Below, one piece after another: positions 6,373-11,725 of a DNA stretch of 11,725 nt. Origin of the DNA: JBHEKP01 sp041859375 (GTDB lineage: Bacteria; Hydrogenedentota; Hydrogenedentia; Hydrogenedentales; CAITNO01); contig JBHEKP010000138.1 of assembly GCA_041859375.1 (NCBI GenBank), positions 1 to 11,725 on the forward strand, in the 5' to 3' direction. The notes beneath the pieces are model-generated. The model searched no databases. It was not told the DNA's origin and saw only the letters and a list, made by a program, of their open reading frames with translations. The position numbers and the translations under genes were made by a program. Numbering within the stretch: position 1 is the stretch's first letter; each line of letters begins with the position of its first letter.

Positions 6373-8928
6373 GTGAAACTCACCATAGACGGACGGGAAG
6401 TAGAGGCGCGCGGCGGGGAGACCCTGCTGGACTGCGCGCTGCGCCACAACATTGAAATACCGCACCTGTGCTCCAGCGACGGGCTGCGCCCCCACGGCGG
6501 CTGCCGCATGTGCCTGGTGGAGGTGGAGGGTGTGCGGGGTTACCCGCCGTCCTGCGCCACGCCGGCCGCCGAGGGCATGAGGGTGCTCACCCAGACCCCG
6601 GCCCTGCGCAAGCTGCGCAAGAACGTGCTGGGGCTGATGATGCTGGAGCACCCCAACGCCTGCCTGGTTTGCGGCAAGCGCGAGCTGTGCGAGGAATTCC
6701 GGCCCACACCCGAAAAGGCGGGGCGCACCACGGGCTGCCACACGTGCAACAACAAGCCCGGCTGCGACGTGCGAGAACTGGCCGCCGACCTTGGGCTGAC
6801 CGAACTGCCCGTGCCGCCGGTGTACCACCAGCGGCCGCTGGAGCGGGACGCGCCCTTCCTGGACCGCGATCTGAACCTCTGCATCCTCTGCGGCCGCTGC
6901 GTGCGCGTGTGCCGCGAGCATCAGGGACGCGCGGTGATTGACTTTGTGGGGCGCGGCAGCCAGGCGCGCGTCGGGCAGGCCTTCGACCAGAGCCTCGCCG
7001 AGGCGGGCTGCTCCTTCTGCGGATCCTGTGTGGATGTGTGCCCCACCGGCACCCTTTCGGACCGGCACGCGAAATGGTTCGGCGCGCCCGACCGGCGCAC
7101 CCCCACCACCTGCATGTTCTGCGGCGAGGCCTGCGCCCTCATCGTTGCCGCCTCGGGCGGGCAGGCCGCAAGCACCCGGTCCGCCGTTCCGGCCATGCCG
7201 CTCTGCGTGCTGGGCCGCTTCGCGGTGGCGGAATTCATGAACAGCGGGCGCAGGCTCGGCGTCCCGATGGTGCGGGTGGGCGCGGTGCAGCGCCAGACCG
7301 AATGGAAGCAGGCGCTTGAGCAGGCCTGCGCGCGGCTCGCCCGTTTCCAGGGGGCGGAATTCGCCCTTGTATGCCGCGCCGACGCGTGCACCCTGGAGGA
7401 CCGCCGCGCTTTTGAGCGGTTCACCCGCGAAATCATGGGCTCCCCCCATTACATCGAAATCCCGGCGGACGCGGAGGGACCGGGCTCCGTTCCGGTGCCG
7501 GAGGGGGTGCGGGCGGTGTTCAGCGCCGGCCCCTTCATCGACCCTGCGGCGGCGGAGGCGCTGGAGTTGCTCCTCGTGTCGGACTGTCTGCCCTCGCCCC
7601 TTTCCGAGAAAGCCGACTTTGTGTTTCCGGCGGCGGTGTTCACGGAGACGGAAGGAACCATCCGCGACGTGCGCGGCGAATTCCGGAAACTTTACCCGGC
7701 GTCGGAAGCGCCCGGCGCGGCATGGCCCGAATGGCGCATCGTCACGGAACTGAGCCGCGCCCTTGGCGCGGAGGGATTGCCCCACACCCGGTGTGCGGAC
7801 ATCACCGCCGAACTGGGCGTGGGGAACGCAACCTTGTTCCTGAACCGCAACACGGCTCCGCCCGCAGCGCTGCACCCGGAAAAACGGCGGACCTGGTTCC
7901 GGGGCCACCGCATCGAGGCGGAGGTGAGCGGGCTGCTGGAGCTGCCCCAGGCGGAAGACTGCCCCATGGCCGCGCCGAAGGAGGAGCATGACGCCGTGGT
8001 GGCGGCCTATGAAACGCCCTCACCAGACGCCACCCCAGCGACAGGGCGTTTCCGGATTGTCGAATCACGCGAAATAGTGCCGAACACGCGCGAAATCATT
8101 GTCGAAGCGCCCGAAGTGGCACGCAAGGCGGTGGCGGGGCAGTTTGCGATTGTGATGGCGGACGCCTATTCGGAGCGCGTGCCCTACACGCTGTCCGACT
8201 GGGACGCGGAACGGGGTACCATCACGCTGGTGATTCTGGAAAAGGGCCAGTCAAGCCGCAAGATTGCCCTGATGGAACCGGGCGACTGCCTGGCCCACGT
8301 CACCGGCCCCCTGGGCATTCCCCTTGAAATTAAAAACTACGGCACGGTTTACCTGACCGGCGGCTGCTACGGCGTGGGGGCGATTGTTCCGGCGGCGCGG
8401 GCGCTCCGCGCGGCGGGCAACCGCGTGGTCGCCGTTGCAGAGGCGCGCAGCCACTACCTCGCCTATTACCGCGAGAAGCTGGCGGGCATCGCCGATGAAT
8501 TCGTGCAGACAACGGTGGACGGCTCCTCGGGCGAGAAGGGCCACGCCGTGGACGTGGTGGAGGCGCGGCTGAAGGCGGGCGGAACGATTGACCTGGTCAT
8601 CGCCATCGGCTGCCCCTTCATGATGATGCTGACGGCGCGCGCCACGGAACCCTTCGGCGTGAGGACCCTCGCCGCGCTCAACCCCATCATGGTTGACGGC
8701 ACGGGAATGTGCGGCGCGTGCCGCATCACCGTGGGCGGCGGGACGAAATTCGCCTGCGTGGACGGCCCCTTCTTTGACGCGCACCAGGTGGACTGGAACG
8801 AGGTGCGCGACCGGCGCACCGCCTATGCCGCGTCGGAGATACAGAGCGTCGGCCGGAGCGCGCCCGTGCGCGCCCACACGCACGCCCATGGAAACTGCTC
8901 CTGCAAGTCCGACCCGCTGAACGTGTGA
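6373..8928 (+). CDS. NuoG-like iron-sulfur protein fused to an NfnA-like FAD/[2Fe-2S] subunit
   Basis: This 851-residue protein joins two modules. Residues 1-240 are the HydA/NuoG electron-transfer arm: [2Fe-2S] ligands C33, C44, C47, C61; a His-Cys motif H93, C97, C100, C106; a further CX2CX5C (C122, C125, C131); and two [4Fe-4S] motifs, C170/173/176/180 and C213/216/219/223. Residues 247-278 hold a molybdopterin-oxidoreductase-type [4Fe-4S] site (C247, C250, C254, C278). From about 310 to 470 a shrunken remnant of the molybdopterin domain keeps only its start and an ADFVFPAAVFTETEGT block. Residues about 558-825 match NfnA/SudB: FAD motif RVPYTLS, GPLGIP, nucleotide loop GGCYGVGAI (663-671), and MVDGTGMCGACR with C780, C783 and C795 plus D775 as a candidate ligand. 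The GTG start lies 8 bases after AGGA. It likely carries electrons from the NuoEF-like pair to NfnB. A His/Cys-rich tail ends the protein. Confidence 0.92.
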   Translation: MKLTIDGREVEARGGETLLDCALRHNIEIPHLCSSDGLRPHGGCRMCLVEVEGVRGYPPSCATPAAEGMRVLTQTPALRKLRKNVLGLMMLEHPNACLVCGKRELCEEFRPTPEKAGRTTGCHTCNNKPGCDVRELAADLGLTELPVPPVYHQRPLERDAPFLDRDLNLCILCGRCVRVCREHQGRAVIDFVGRGSQARVGQAFDQSLAEAGCSFCGSCVDVCPTGTLSDRHAKWFGAPDRRTPTTCMFCGEACALIVAASGGQAASTRSAVPAMPLCVLGRFAVAEFMNSGRRLGVPMVRVGAVQRQTEWKQALEQACARLARFQGAEFALVCRADACTLEDRRAFERFTREIMGSPHYIEIPADAEGPGSVPVPEGVRAVFSAGPFIDPAAAEALELLLVSDCLPSPLSEKADFVFPAAVFTETEGTIRDVRGEFRKLYPASEAPGAAWPEWRIVTELSRALGAEGLPHTRCADITAELGVGNATLFLNRNTAPPAALHPEKRRTWFRGHRIEAEVSGLLELPQAEDCPMAAPKEEHDAVVAAYETPSPDATPATGRFRIVESREIVPNTREIIVEAPEVARKAVAGQFAIVMADAYSERVPYTLSDWDAERGTITLVILEKGQSSRKIALMEPGDCLAHVTGPLGIPLEIKNYGTVYLTGGCYGVGAIVPAARALRAAGNRVVAVAEARSHYLAYYREKLAGIADEFVQTTVDGSSGEKGHAVDVVEARLKAGGTIDLVIAIGCPFMMMLTARATEPFGVRTLAALNPIMVDGTGMCGACRITVGGGTKFACVDGPFFDAHQVDWNEVRDRRTAYAASEIQSVGRSAPVRAHTHAHGNCSCKSDPLNV

Positions 8929-8936
8929 GACACCCC

Positions 8937-8960
8937 GCGCGCCCGCCCGGAGGGGCGCGC
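8937..8960 (+). repeat. Perfect intercistronic hairpin before nfnB
   Basis: GCGCGCCC (8937-8944) and GGGCGCGC (8953-8960) form a perfect 8-bp GC stem with an 8-base loop in the 50-base gap between the fusion gene and the NfnB-like gene. No T-run follows, so it is not an intrinsic terminator. It ends directly before a four-codon ATG...TGA frame (8961-8975). The AAAGG inside that frame (8965-8969) is the likely ribosome site of the next gene. It could tune mRNA stability or translation of the last cistron. Confidence 0.6.
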
Positions 8961-8978
8961 ATGAAAAGGCTGTGAACG

Positions 8979-10400
8979 ATGGCAGAAGAAAAGACCCCCC
9001 GGCAGCCGATGCCGGAACAGGCCCCCGAGGACAGGCGGCACAATTTCAGCGAGGTGCCCTACGGCTATTCGCTGGAGACGGCCATGCTGGAGGCCAGCCG
9101 CTGCCTGCGCTGCAAAAAGCCGCGCTGCGTGGCGGGATGCCCGGTGAACAACGACATCCCGGGGTTCATGGCGCTGGTGGCGGAGGGCAAAATCATCGAG
9201 GCGGCGGAGAAGATCAAGGAGACCAACTCCCTGCCCGCCGTGTGCGGCCGCGTGTGCCCCCAGGAGGAGCAGTGCGAGAAGGTGTGCCTGCTTTCGGTGA
9301 AGGGCGAGTCCGTCGCCATCGGCCGGCTGGAGCGCTTCGTGGCCGACTACGAGCGCGACCACGGCGAGATGCGCGTTCCCGAAATGCCGACGAAGACCGG
9401 CAAAAGGGTGGCGGTCATCGGCGCGGGCCCGGCGGGGCTCACCGTGGCGGGCGACCTGGTGAAAATGGGCCATGACATCACCATCTTTGAGGCGCTCCAC
9501 GAGCCCGGCGGCGTGCTCACCTACGGCATTCCCGAATTCCGCCTGCCCAAGGCCATCGTGAAATCCGAGGTGGCCTTCCTGGAGAAGATGGGCGTGACTT
9601 TTGTGATGGACTATGTGGTCGGGCGCAACAGCACCGTCCGCGAGCTGATGGAGCAGGAGGGCTACGACGCCGTGTTCATCGGCAGCGGCGCGGGGCTGCC
9701 CTCCTTCATGGGCATCCCCGGCGAGAACCTCGTCGGCGTGTACAGCGCCAACGAGTACCTCACCCGTTCCAACCTGATGAAGGCCTACCTCTTCCCCCGC
9801 TTCGACACCCCGCCCATCCGGCGCGAGCGCGTCGTGGTGGTGGGCGGCGGCAACGTGGCCATGGACTCGGCGCGCACCGCGCTGCGCCTGGGCGGCGACG
9901 TGACCGTCGTGTACCGCCGCGCCAAAGAGCAGATGCCCGCACGCGCCGAGGAGGTGCACCATGCCGGGGAGGAGGGCGTGAAGTTCAACCTGCTCACCAA
10001 TCCGGTGCGCTGCCTCGGCGACGACAAGCACCGGGTCACGGGCATTGAATGCATCCGCATGGAACTGGGCGAGCCCGACGCGTCCGGGCGGCGCAGCCCC
10101 GTGGCCGTGCCCGGCTCGGAATTCGTCATCCCCGCCGACACGGTCATCATCGCCATCGGCAACAAGCCCAACCCGCTCATCCCCCAGACCATGCCCGGAC
10201 TGGAGGTCACCCGCTGGGGCACCATCAAGGTGGACGAGGCCACCATGGCCACCTCCGTGCCCGGCGTCTACGCCGCGGGCGACATCGTGTCCGGCGCGGC
10301 CACCGTCATCAGCGCCATGGGCCAGGGACGCATCGCCGCGGAGAACATCCACAAATACCTCAGCGGCGAAAACGTCCCGGCGGAACAGGCGGCGGAATAA
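8979..10400 (+). CDS. nfnB: NfnB / GltD-like NAD(P)H and FAD oxidoreductase subunit
   Basis: The 473-residue product matches NfnB (SudA, GltA) over its length, the usual size for this family. The N-terminal iron-sulfur domain has C42, C45, C50, C54 (CLRCKKPRCVAGCP) and C89, C93, C99, C103 (CGRVCPQEEQCEKVC). An FAD-binding GAGPAGL starts at 148, followed by EPGGVLTYGIPEFRLP, then an NADPH-binding GGGNVAMDSARTALRLG from 289 and the YRRAKEQMPAR loop after it, where arginines read the NADP phosphate. The C-terminal GVYAAGDIVSGAATVISAMGQGR closes the FAD site. In NfnAB this subunit binds NADPH and ferredoxin and its FAD bifurcates. In Stn the related domain is reported to have lost bifurcation. 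The ATG follows AAAGG by 9 bases. It is the last gene of the operon, immediately downstream of its NfnA partner domain, as in nfnAB. No clear terminator follows. Confidence 0.93.
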   Translation: MAEEKTPRQPMPEQAPEDRRHNFSEVPYGYSLETAMLEASRCLRCKKPRCVAGCPVNNDIPGFMALVAEGKIIEAAEKIKETNSLPAVCGRVCPQEEQCEKVCLLSVKGESVAIGRLERFVADYERDHGEMRVPEMPTKTGKRVAVIGAGPAGLTVAGDLVKMGHDITIFEALHEPGGVLTYGIPEFRLPKAIVKSEVAFLEKMGVTFVMDYVVGRNSTVRELMEQEGYDAVFIGSGAGLPSFMGIPGENLVGVYSANEYLTRSNLMKAYLFPRFDTPPIRRERVVVVGGGNVAMDSARTALRLGGDVTVVYRRAKEQMPARAEEVHHAGEEGVKFNLLTNPVRCLGDDKHRVTGIECIRMELGEPDASGRRSPVAVPGSEFVIPADTVIIAIGNKPNPLIPQTMPGLEVTRWGTIKVDEATMATSVPGVYAAGDIVSGAATVISAMGQGRIAAENIHKYLSGENVPAEQAAE

Positions 10401-10434
10401 TCCCCGTCCACACTGAGGAGGCACAGAGAAAATT

Positions 10435-10453
10435 ATGAAAGGAACCCTTTCAT
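10435..10453 (+). repeat. Perfect 8-bp hairpin abutting the inverted repeat
   Basis: ATGAAAGG and CCTTTCAT pair perfectly around a 3-base AAC loop, 34 bases after the nfnB stop. No T-run follows, so terminator function is uncertain, though together with the inverted repeat beyond it, it may mark the 3' end of the operon transcript. Confidence 0.5.
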
Positions 10454-10681
10454 TGTAGGGGCGGACCCCCGTGTCTGCCCGCATCCCCCGTCCCTTCCCC
10501 CTCCCAATCCTATCAATCCTGTCCAGTCTTTCCTTTCTTCCTTCCGTACCTCCTCCGTGGCTCTGTGTGAAAATTTCCCTTCTTCTTTGCGCCTTTGCGC
10601 CTTTGCGTGAAAATCTCCGGAACGCCCACGCGAAGACGCGAAGGGAAAAGGCACGGGCGGACACGGGGGTCCGCCCCTACA
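10454..10681. repeat. 28-bp inverted repeat pair enclosing a 172-base low-complexity core
   Basis: Bases 10454-10481 and 10654-10681 are reverse complements with one mismatch (T at 10476), which would be a G-U pair in RNA. Each arm is itself a hairpin: GGGCGGAC with GTCTGCCC around a 6-base loop on the left (10459-10480), and GGGCGGAC with GTCCGCCC on the right (10655-10676). The core is pyrimidine-rich and contains a tandem octamer. No transposase is encoded, so this is either a non-autonomous element or an extragenic palindromic repeat family. Arms of this sequence type recur in intergenic regions of many environmental bacterial genomes, from memory. Confidence 0.85.
10585..10608 (+). repeat. 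Tandem octamer, three units of CTTTGCGC/T
   Basis: Units at 10585-10592, 10593-10600 and 10601-10608 read CTTTGCGC, CTTTGCGC and CTTTGCGT. The array lies inside the inverted-repeat element. It is too short and too regular to be CRISPR, and there are no spacers. Confidence 0.85.
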
Positions 10682-10788
10682 GGAAAATATTTCGGAACGC
10701 TCACACAAAGCCGCAGGGAACAGAAAAACAATCACCTGCCCCCGCAACAGCCGCCGTACCCCGCGCGCGGAGCGTTGAAGTGCAGCTT

Positions 10789-10857
10789 CATAGACAGGGG
10801 CGTTCACCAGTACAACTGGTGAATGAGCGGGACATCGGAAGCGGTCCCTTGTCTGTG
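10789..10857 (+). promoter_or_regulatory. Foldable leader upstream of the GH97 gene, possible cis-regulatory RNA or operator
   Basis: A perfect 9-bp hairpin, TTCACCAGT (10803-10811) with ACTGGTGAA (10815-10823) and a 3-base loop, is enclosed by a 12-bp long-range stem pairing 10789-10800 with 10846-10857 (two wobble pairs). The structure ends 56 bases before the start codon. The inner palindrome could equally be a DNA operator for a dimeric repressor. It matches no riboswitch class that I recognise. Confidence 0.4.
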
Positions 10858-10899
10858 CGCGTGGGAATGGCGTATTCTCAAAGACGGCCGCACAACAAT

Positions 10900-10905
10900 G
10901 GAGGG
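10900..10905 (+). promoter_or_regulatory. Ribosome binding site of the GH97-like gene
   Basis: GGAGGG ends 8 bases before the ATG at 10914. It lies inside a 14-codon open frame (ATG 10867 to TGA 10909-10911) that stops two bases before that start. Confidence 0.7.
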
Positions 10906-10913
10906 CTGTGATC

Positions 10914-11725
10914 ATGCGCCGCTTTTTCCTTCTTGCCACCACCGTCACGCTTGTCTTCTGCGCGTCCGCCATGGCGGCGGAGCAGGTGACCTCGCCCGAT
11001 GGAAGCATCCGGGTCGGCATTGAAACAGGGAAGCAGCTTTCCTGGTCGCTTTCGGTGGACGGGCGGGAGGTTGTCAAGCCATCCCCACTGGCGATGAAGA
11101 TTTACAAGGGGGATACGCTGGGGAAACGGGCAAAGCTTGTGTCGTCGGAAATTAAGAGCGTGGACGAAACCATCACACCGGTGGTGGCGGAGAAGCGCGC
11201 GGCAATCGCGGACAAACACAACGAGCTGCGCATGACCTTCAAGGACGGGTTCGCGCTGGCGGTGCGCGCCTATGACGATGGCGTGGCGTGGCGTTTTGAG
11301 ACCATGCTGGACGGCGAGCTGGTGGTGGAGAACGAGACGGCCGTGTTCGATTTCGCCGGCGACTTCACCACATTCCACACCGTCGCGAAAGCCTTTCAGC
11401 AGTCCTTCGAGTGCAACTACACCGTGGAGGCCCTGTCGGCGTGGAAGCCCGGCCAGATGGCCTTCGCGCCGGTGCTGGTGTCGGCGGAGAACGGACTGAG
11501 CCTTTTGCTGACCGAGTCGGACCTGGAATCCTATCCGGGCATGTTCCTCGCCCGCGACAAGGAGGGCGCCGCGCTGAGGGGCGTATTCGCCCCCTACCCG
11601 GCCAGCGAAGCGCCCCTCGGCGACCGGCACATCCGCGTCAAATCGTCGGAGCCGTTCATCGCGAAGACCGCGGGCACGCGCGCCTTCCCGTGGCGCGTTG
11701 TGGGCATCGCCCGCCGGGACGCGCA
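10914..11725 (+). CDS. Secreted glycoside hydrolase family 97-like protein, N-terminal part (partial)
   Basis: The visible 270 residues begin with a signal peptide: MRR, a hydrophobic core FFLLATTVTLVFCAS, and a likely cleavage after AMA at residue 21. The mature part starts EQVTSPDGSIRVGIETGKQLSW and carries the beta-rich N-terminal domain of GH97, with SVDGREVVKPSPLAMKI and the tell-tale RAYDDGVAWRFE near residue 125, where the family has R-Y-N-D-G-V-A-F-R. GH97 enzymes are alpha-glucosidases or alpha-galactosidases, many of them periplasmic, that release sugars from oligosaccharides (SusB is the type member). The catalytic (beta/alpha)8 barrel and its Glu/Asp residues lie beyond the window, so substrate and mechanism cannot be judged. 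The frame is open to the edge. It is separated from the redox operon by a repeat-rich gap and is probably transcribed separately. Confidence 0.85.
   Translation, partial: MRRFFLLATTVTLVFCASAMAAEQVTSPDGSIRVGIETGKQLSWSLSVDGREVVKPSPLAMKIYKGDTLGKRAKLVSSEIKSVDETITPVVAEKRAAIADKHNELRMTFKDGFALAVRAYDDGVAWRFETMLDGELVVENETAVFDFAGDFTTFHTVAKAFQQSFECNYTVEALSAWKPGQMAFAPVLVSAENGLSLLLTESDLESYPGMFLARDKEGAALRGVFAPYPASEAPLGDRHIRVKSSEPFIAKTAGTRAFPWRVVGIARRDA

Larger units (their letters stand above)
10401..10913. other. 513-base repeat-rich intergenic region
   Basis: No supported gene lies here. From left to right it holds a purine-rich stretch, a perfect 8-bp hairpin (10435-10442 with 10446-10453), the left arm of a 28-bp inverted repeat, a pyrimidine-rich tract (about 10483-10560), three copies of an octamer, the right inverted-repeat arm, two related 18-base segments (10618-10635 and 10693-10710), and a foldable leader before the GH97 gene. 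Frames reading through it are low-complexity and are judged non-coding. Confidence 0.75.

Noticed and set aside
4131..6509. Very long open frame on the minus strand opposite the NuoF-like gene
   Set aside because: It has no recognisable domains and mirrors a gene with complete cofactor motifs. Long antisense frames are expected in high-GC coding DNA. The same applies to the long minus-strand frames at 6064-7989 and 8823-10664.
6373..8040. HydA-type [FeFe] hydrogenase catalytic subunit
   Set aside because: The N-terminal iron-sulfur arm is similar, but the H-cluster cysteine motifs (TSCCPxW, MPCxxK and the C-terminal ExMxCxGGCxxGGG type) are absent; a shrunken molybdopterin-type domain follows instead.
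3925..8928. Complex I (nuoEFG) fragment of a respiratory NADH:quinone oxidoreductase
   Set aside because: The NuoF-like protein has an extra N-terminal thioredoxin-like domain and a two-cluster ferredoxin tail, the NuoG-like protein is fused to NfnA, and no membrane nuo genes follow; nfnB does.
8979..10400. Small subunit of glutamate synthase (gltD)
   Set aside because: The fold is shared, but the NfnA-like module directly upstream and the lack of a gltB-type large subunit favour NfnB.
10585..10608. CRISPR array
   Set aside because: Three adjacent octamers without spacers.
10471..10911. Protein-coding frame through the repeat region
   Set aside because: It runs through the pyrimidine tract, the octamers and both hairpins; the predicted product is repetitive and resembles no protein.

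Overview
This window looks like a piece of a high-GC genome from an anaerobic, probably uncultivated bacterium. The genes are densely packed, often with ATGA stop/start overlaps. The gene content points to fermentative or acetogen-like redox metabolism. One intergenic region is a patchwork of the short repeats that recur between genes in many environmental genomes (Hydrogenedentes, Planctomycetes and relatives, from memory). The phylum cannot be fixed from this sequence.

Layout. (1) 1-1935: the last 49 codons of a periplasmic binding protein, then an ATPase and a FecCD-type permease, each start overlapping the previous stop. This is a metal-chelate (cobalamin, siderophore or heme) ABC importer. 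(2) 2074-2743: hisI with a TTG start, then a zinc-free ribosomal protein L33 gene, closed by a strong terminator at 2766-2803. (3) 2862-3582: a short CbiX/SirB-type chelatase gene, converging with a one-base gap on a DUF1232 gene on the minus strand. (4) 3583-3924: a less GC-rich intergenic region with a candidate promoter for each direction. (5) 3925-10400: a four-gene plus-strand operon, the main interest here. It encodes a NuoE/HydC-like subunit, a NuoF/HydB-like subunit, an 851-residue NuoG-like protein fused to an NfnA-like flavoprotein, and a complete NfnB/GltD-like subunit. (6) 10401-10913: 513 bases without a convincing gene, holding a long inverted repeat, a tandem octamer, and a foldable leader. 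(7) 10914 to the end: the N-terminal part of a secreted GH97-type glycoside hydrolase, cut by the window edge.

How the genes fit together. The 3925-10400 operon joins two known machines: the bifurcating NADH/ferredoxin core (HydBC, or StnAB of Sporomusa) and both halves of NfnAB, the NADH-dependent ferredoxin:NADP+ oxidoreductase. In the Stn complex, as I recall it, the third subunit is a NuoG-like domain joined to a GltD/NfnB-like domain with no NfnA. Here NfnA is present and fused to the NuoG-like arm, while NfnB is separate. The likely role is a soluble transhydrogenase balancing NADH, NADPH and ferredoxin. No H-cluster, formate dehydrogenase or NiFe hydrogenase is encoded in the window. 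The importer and the chelatase both suggest tetrapyrrole/cobamide or iron handling, but the terminator separates them and the link is inferred.
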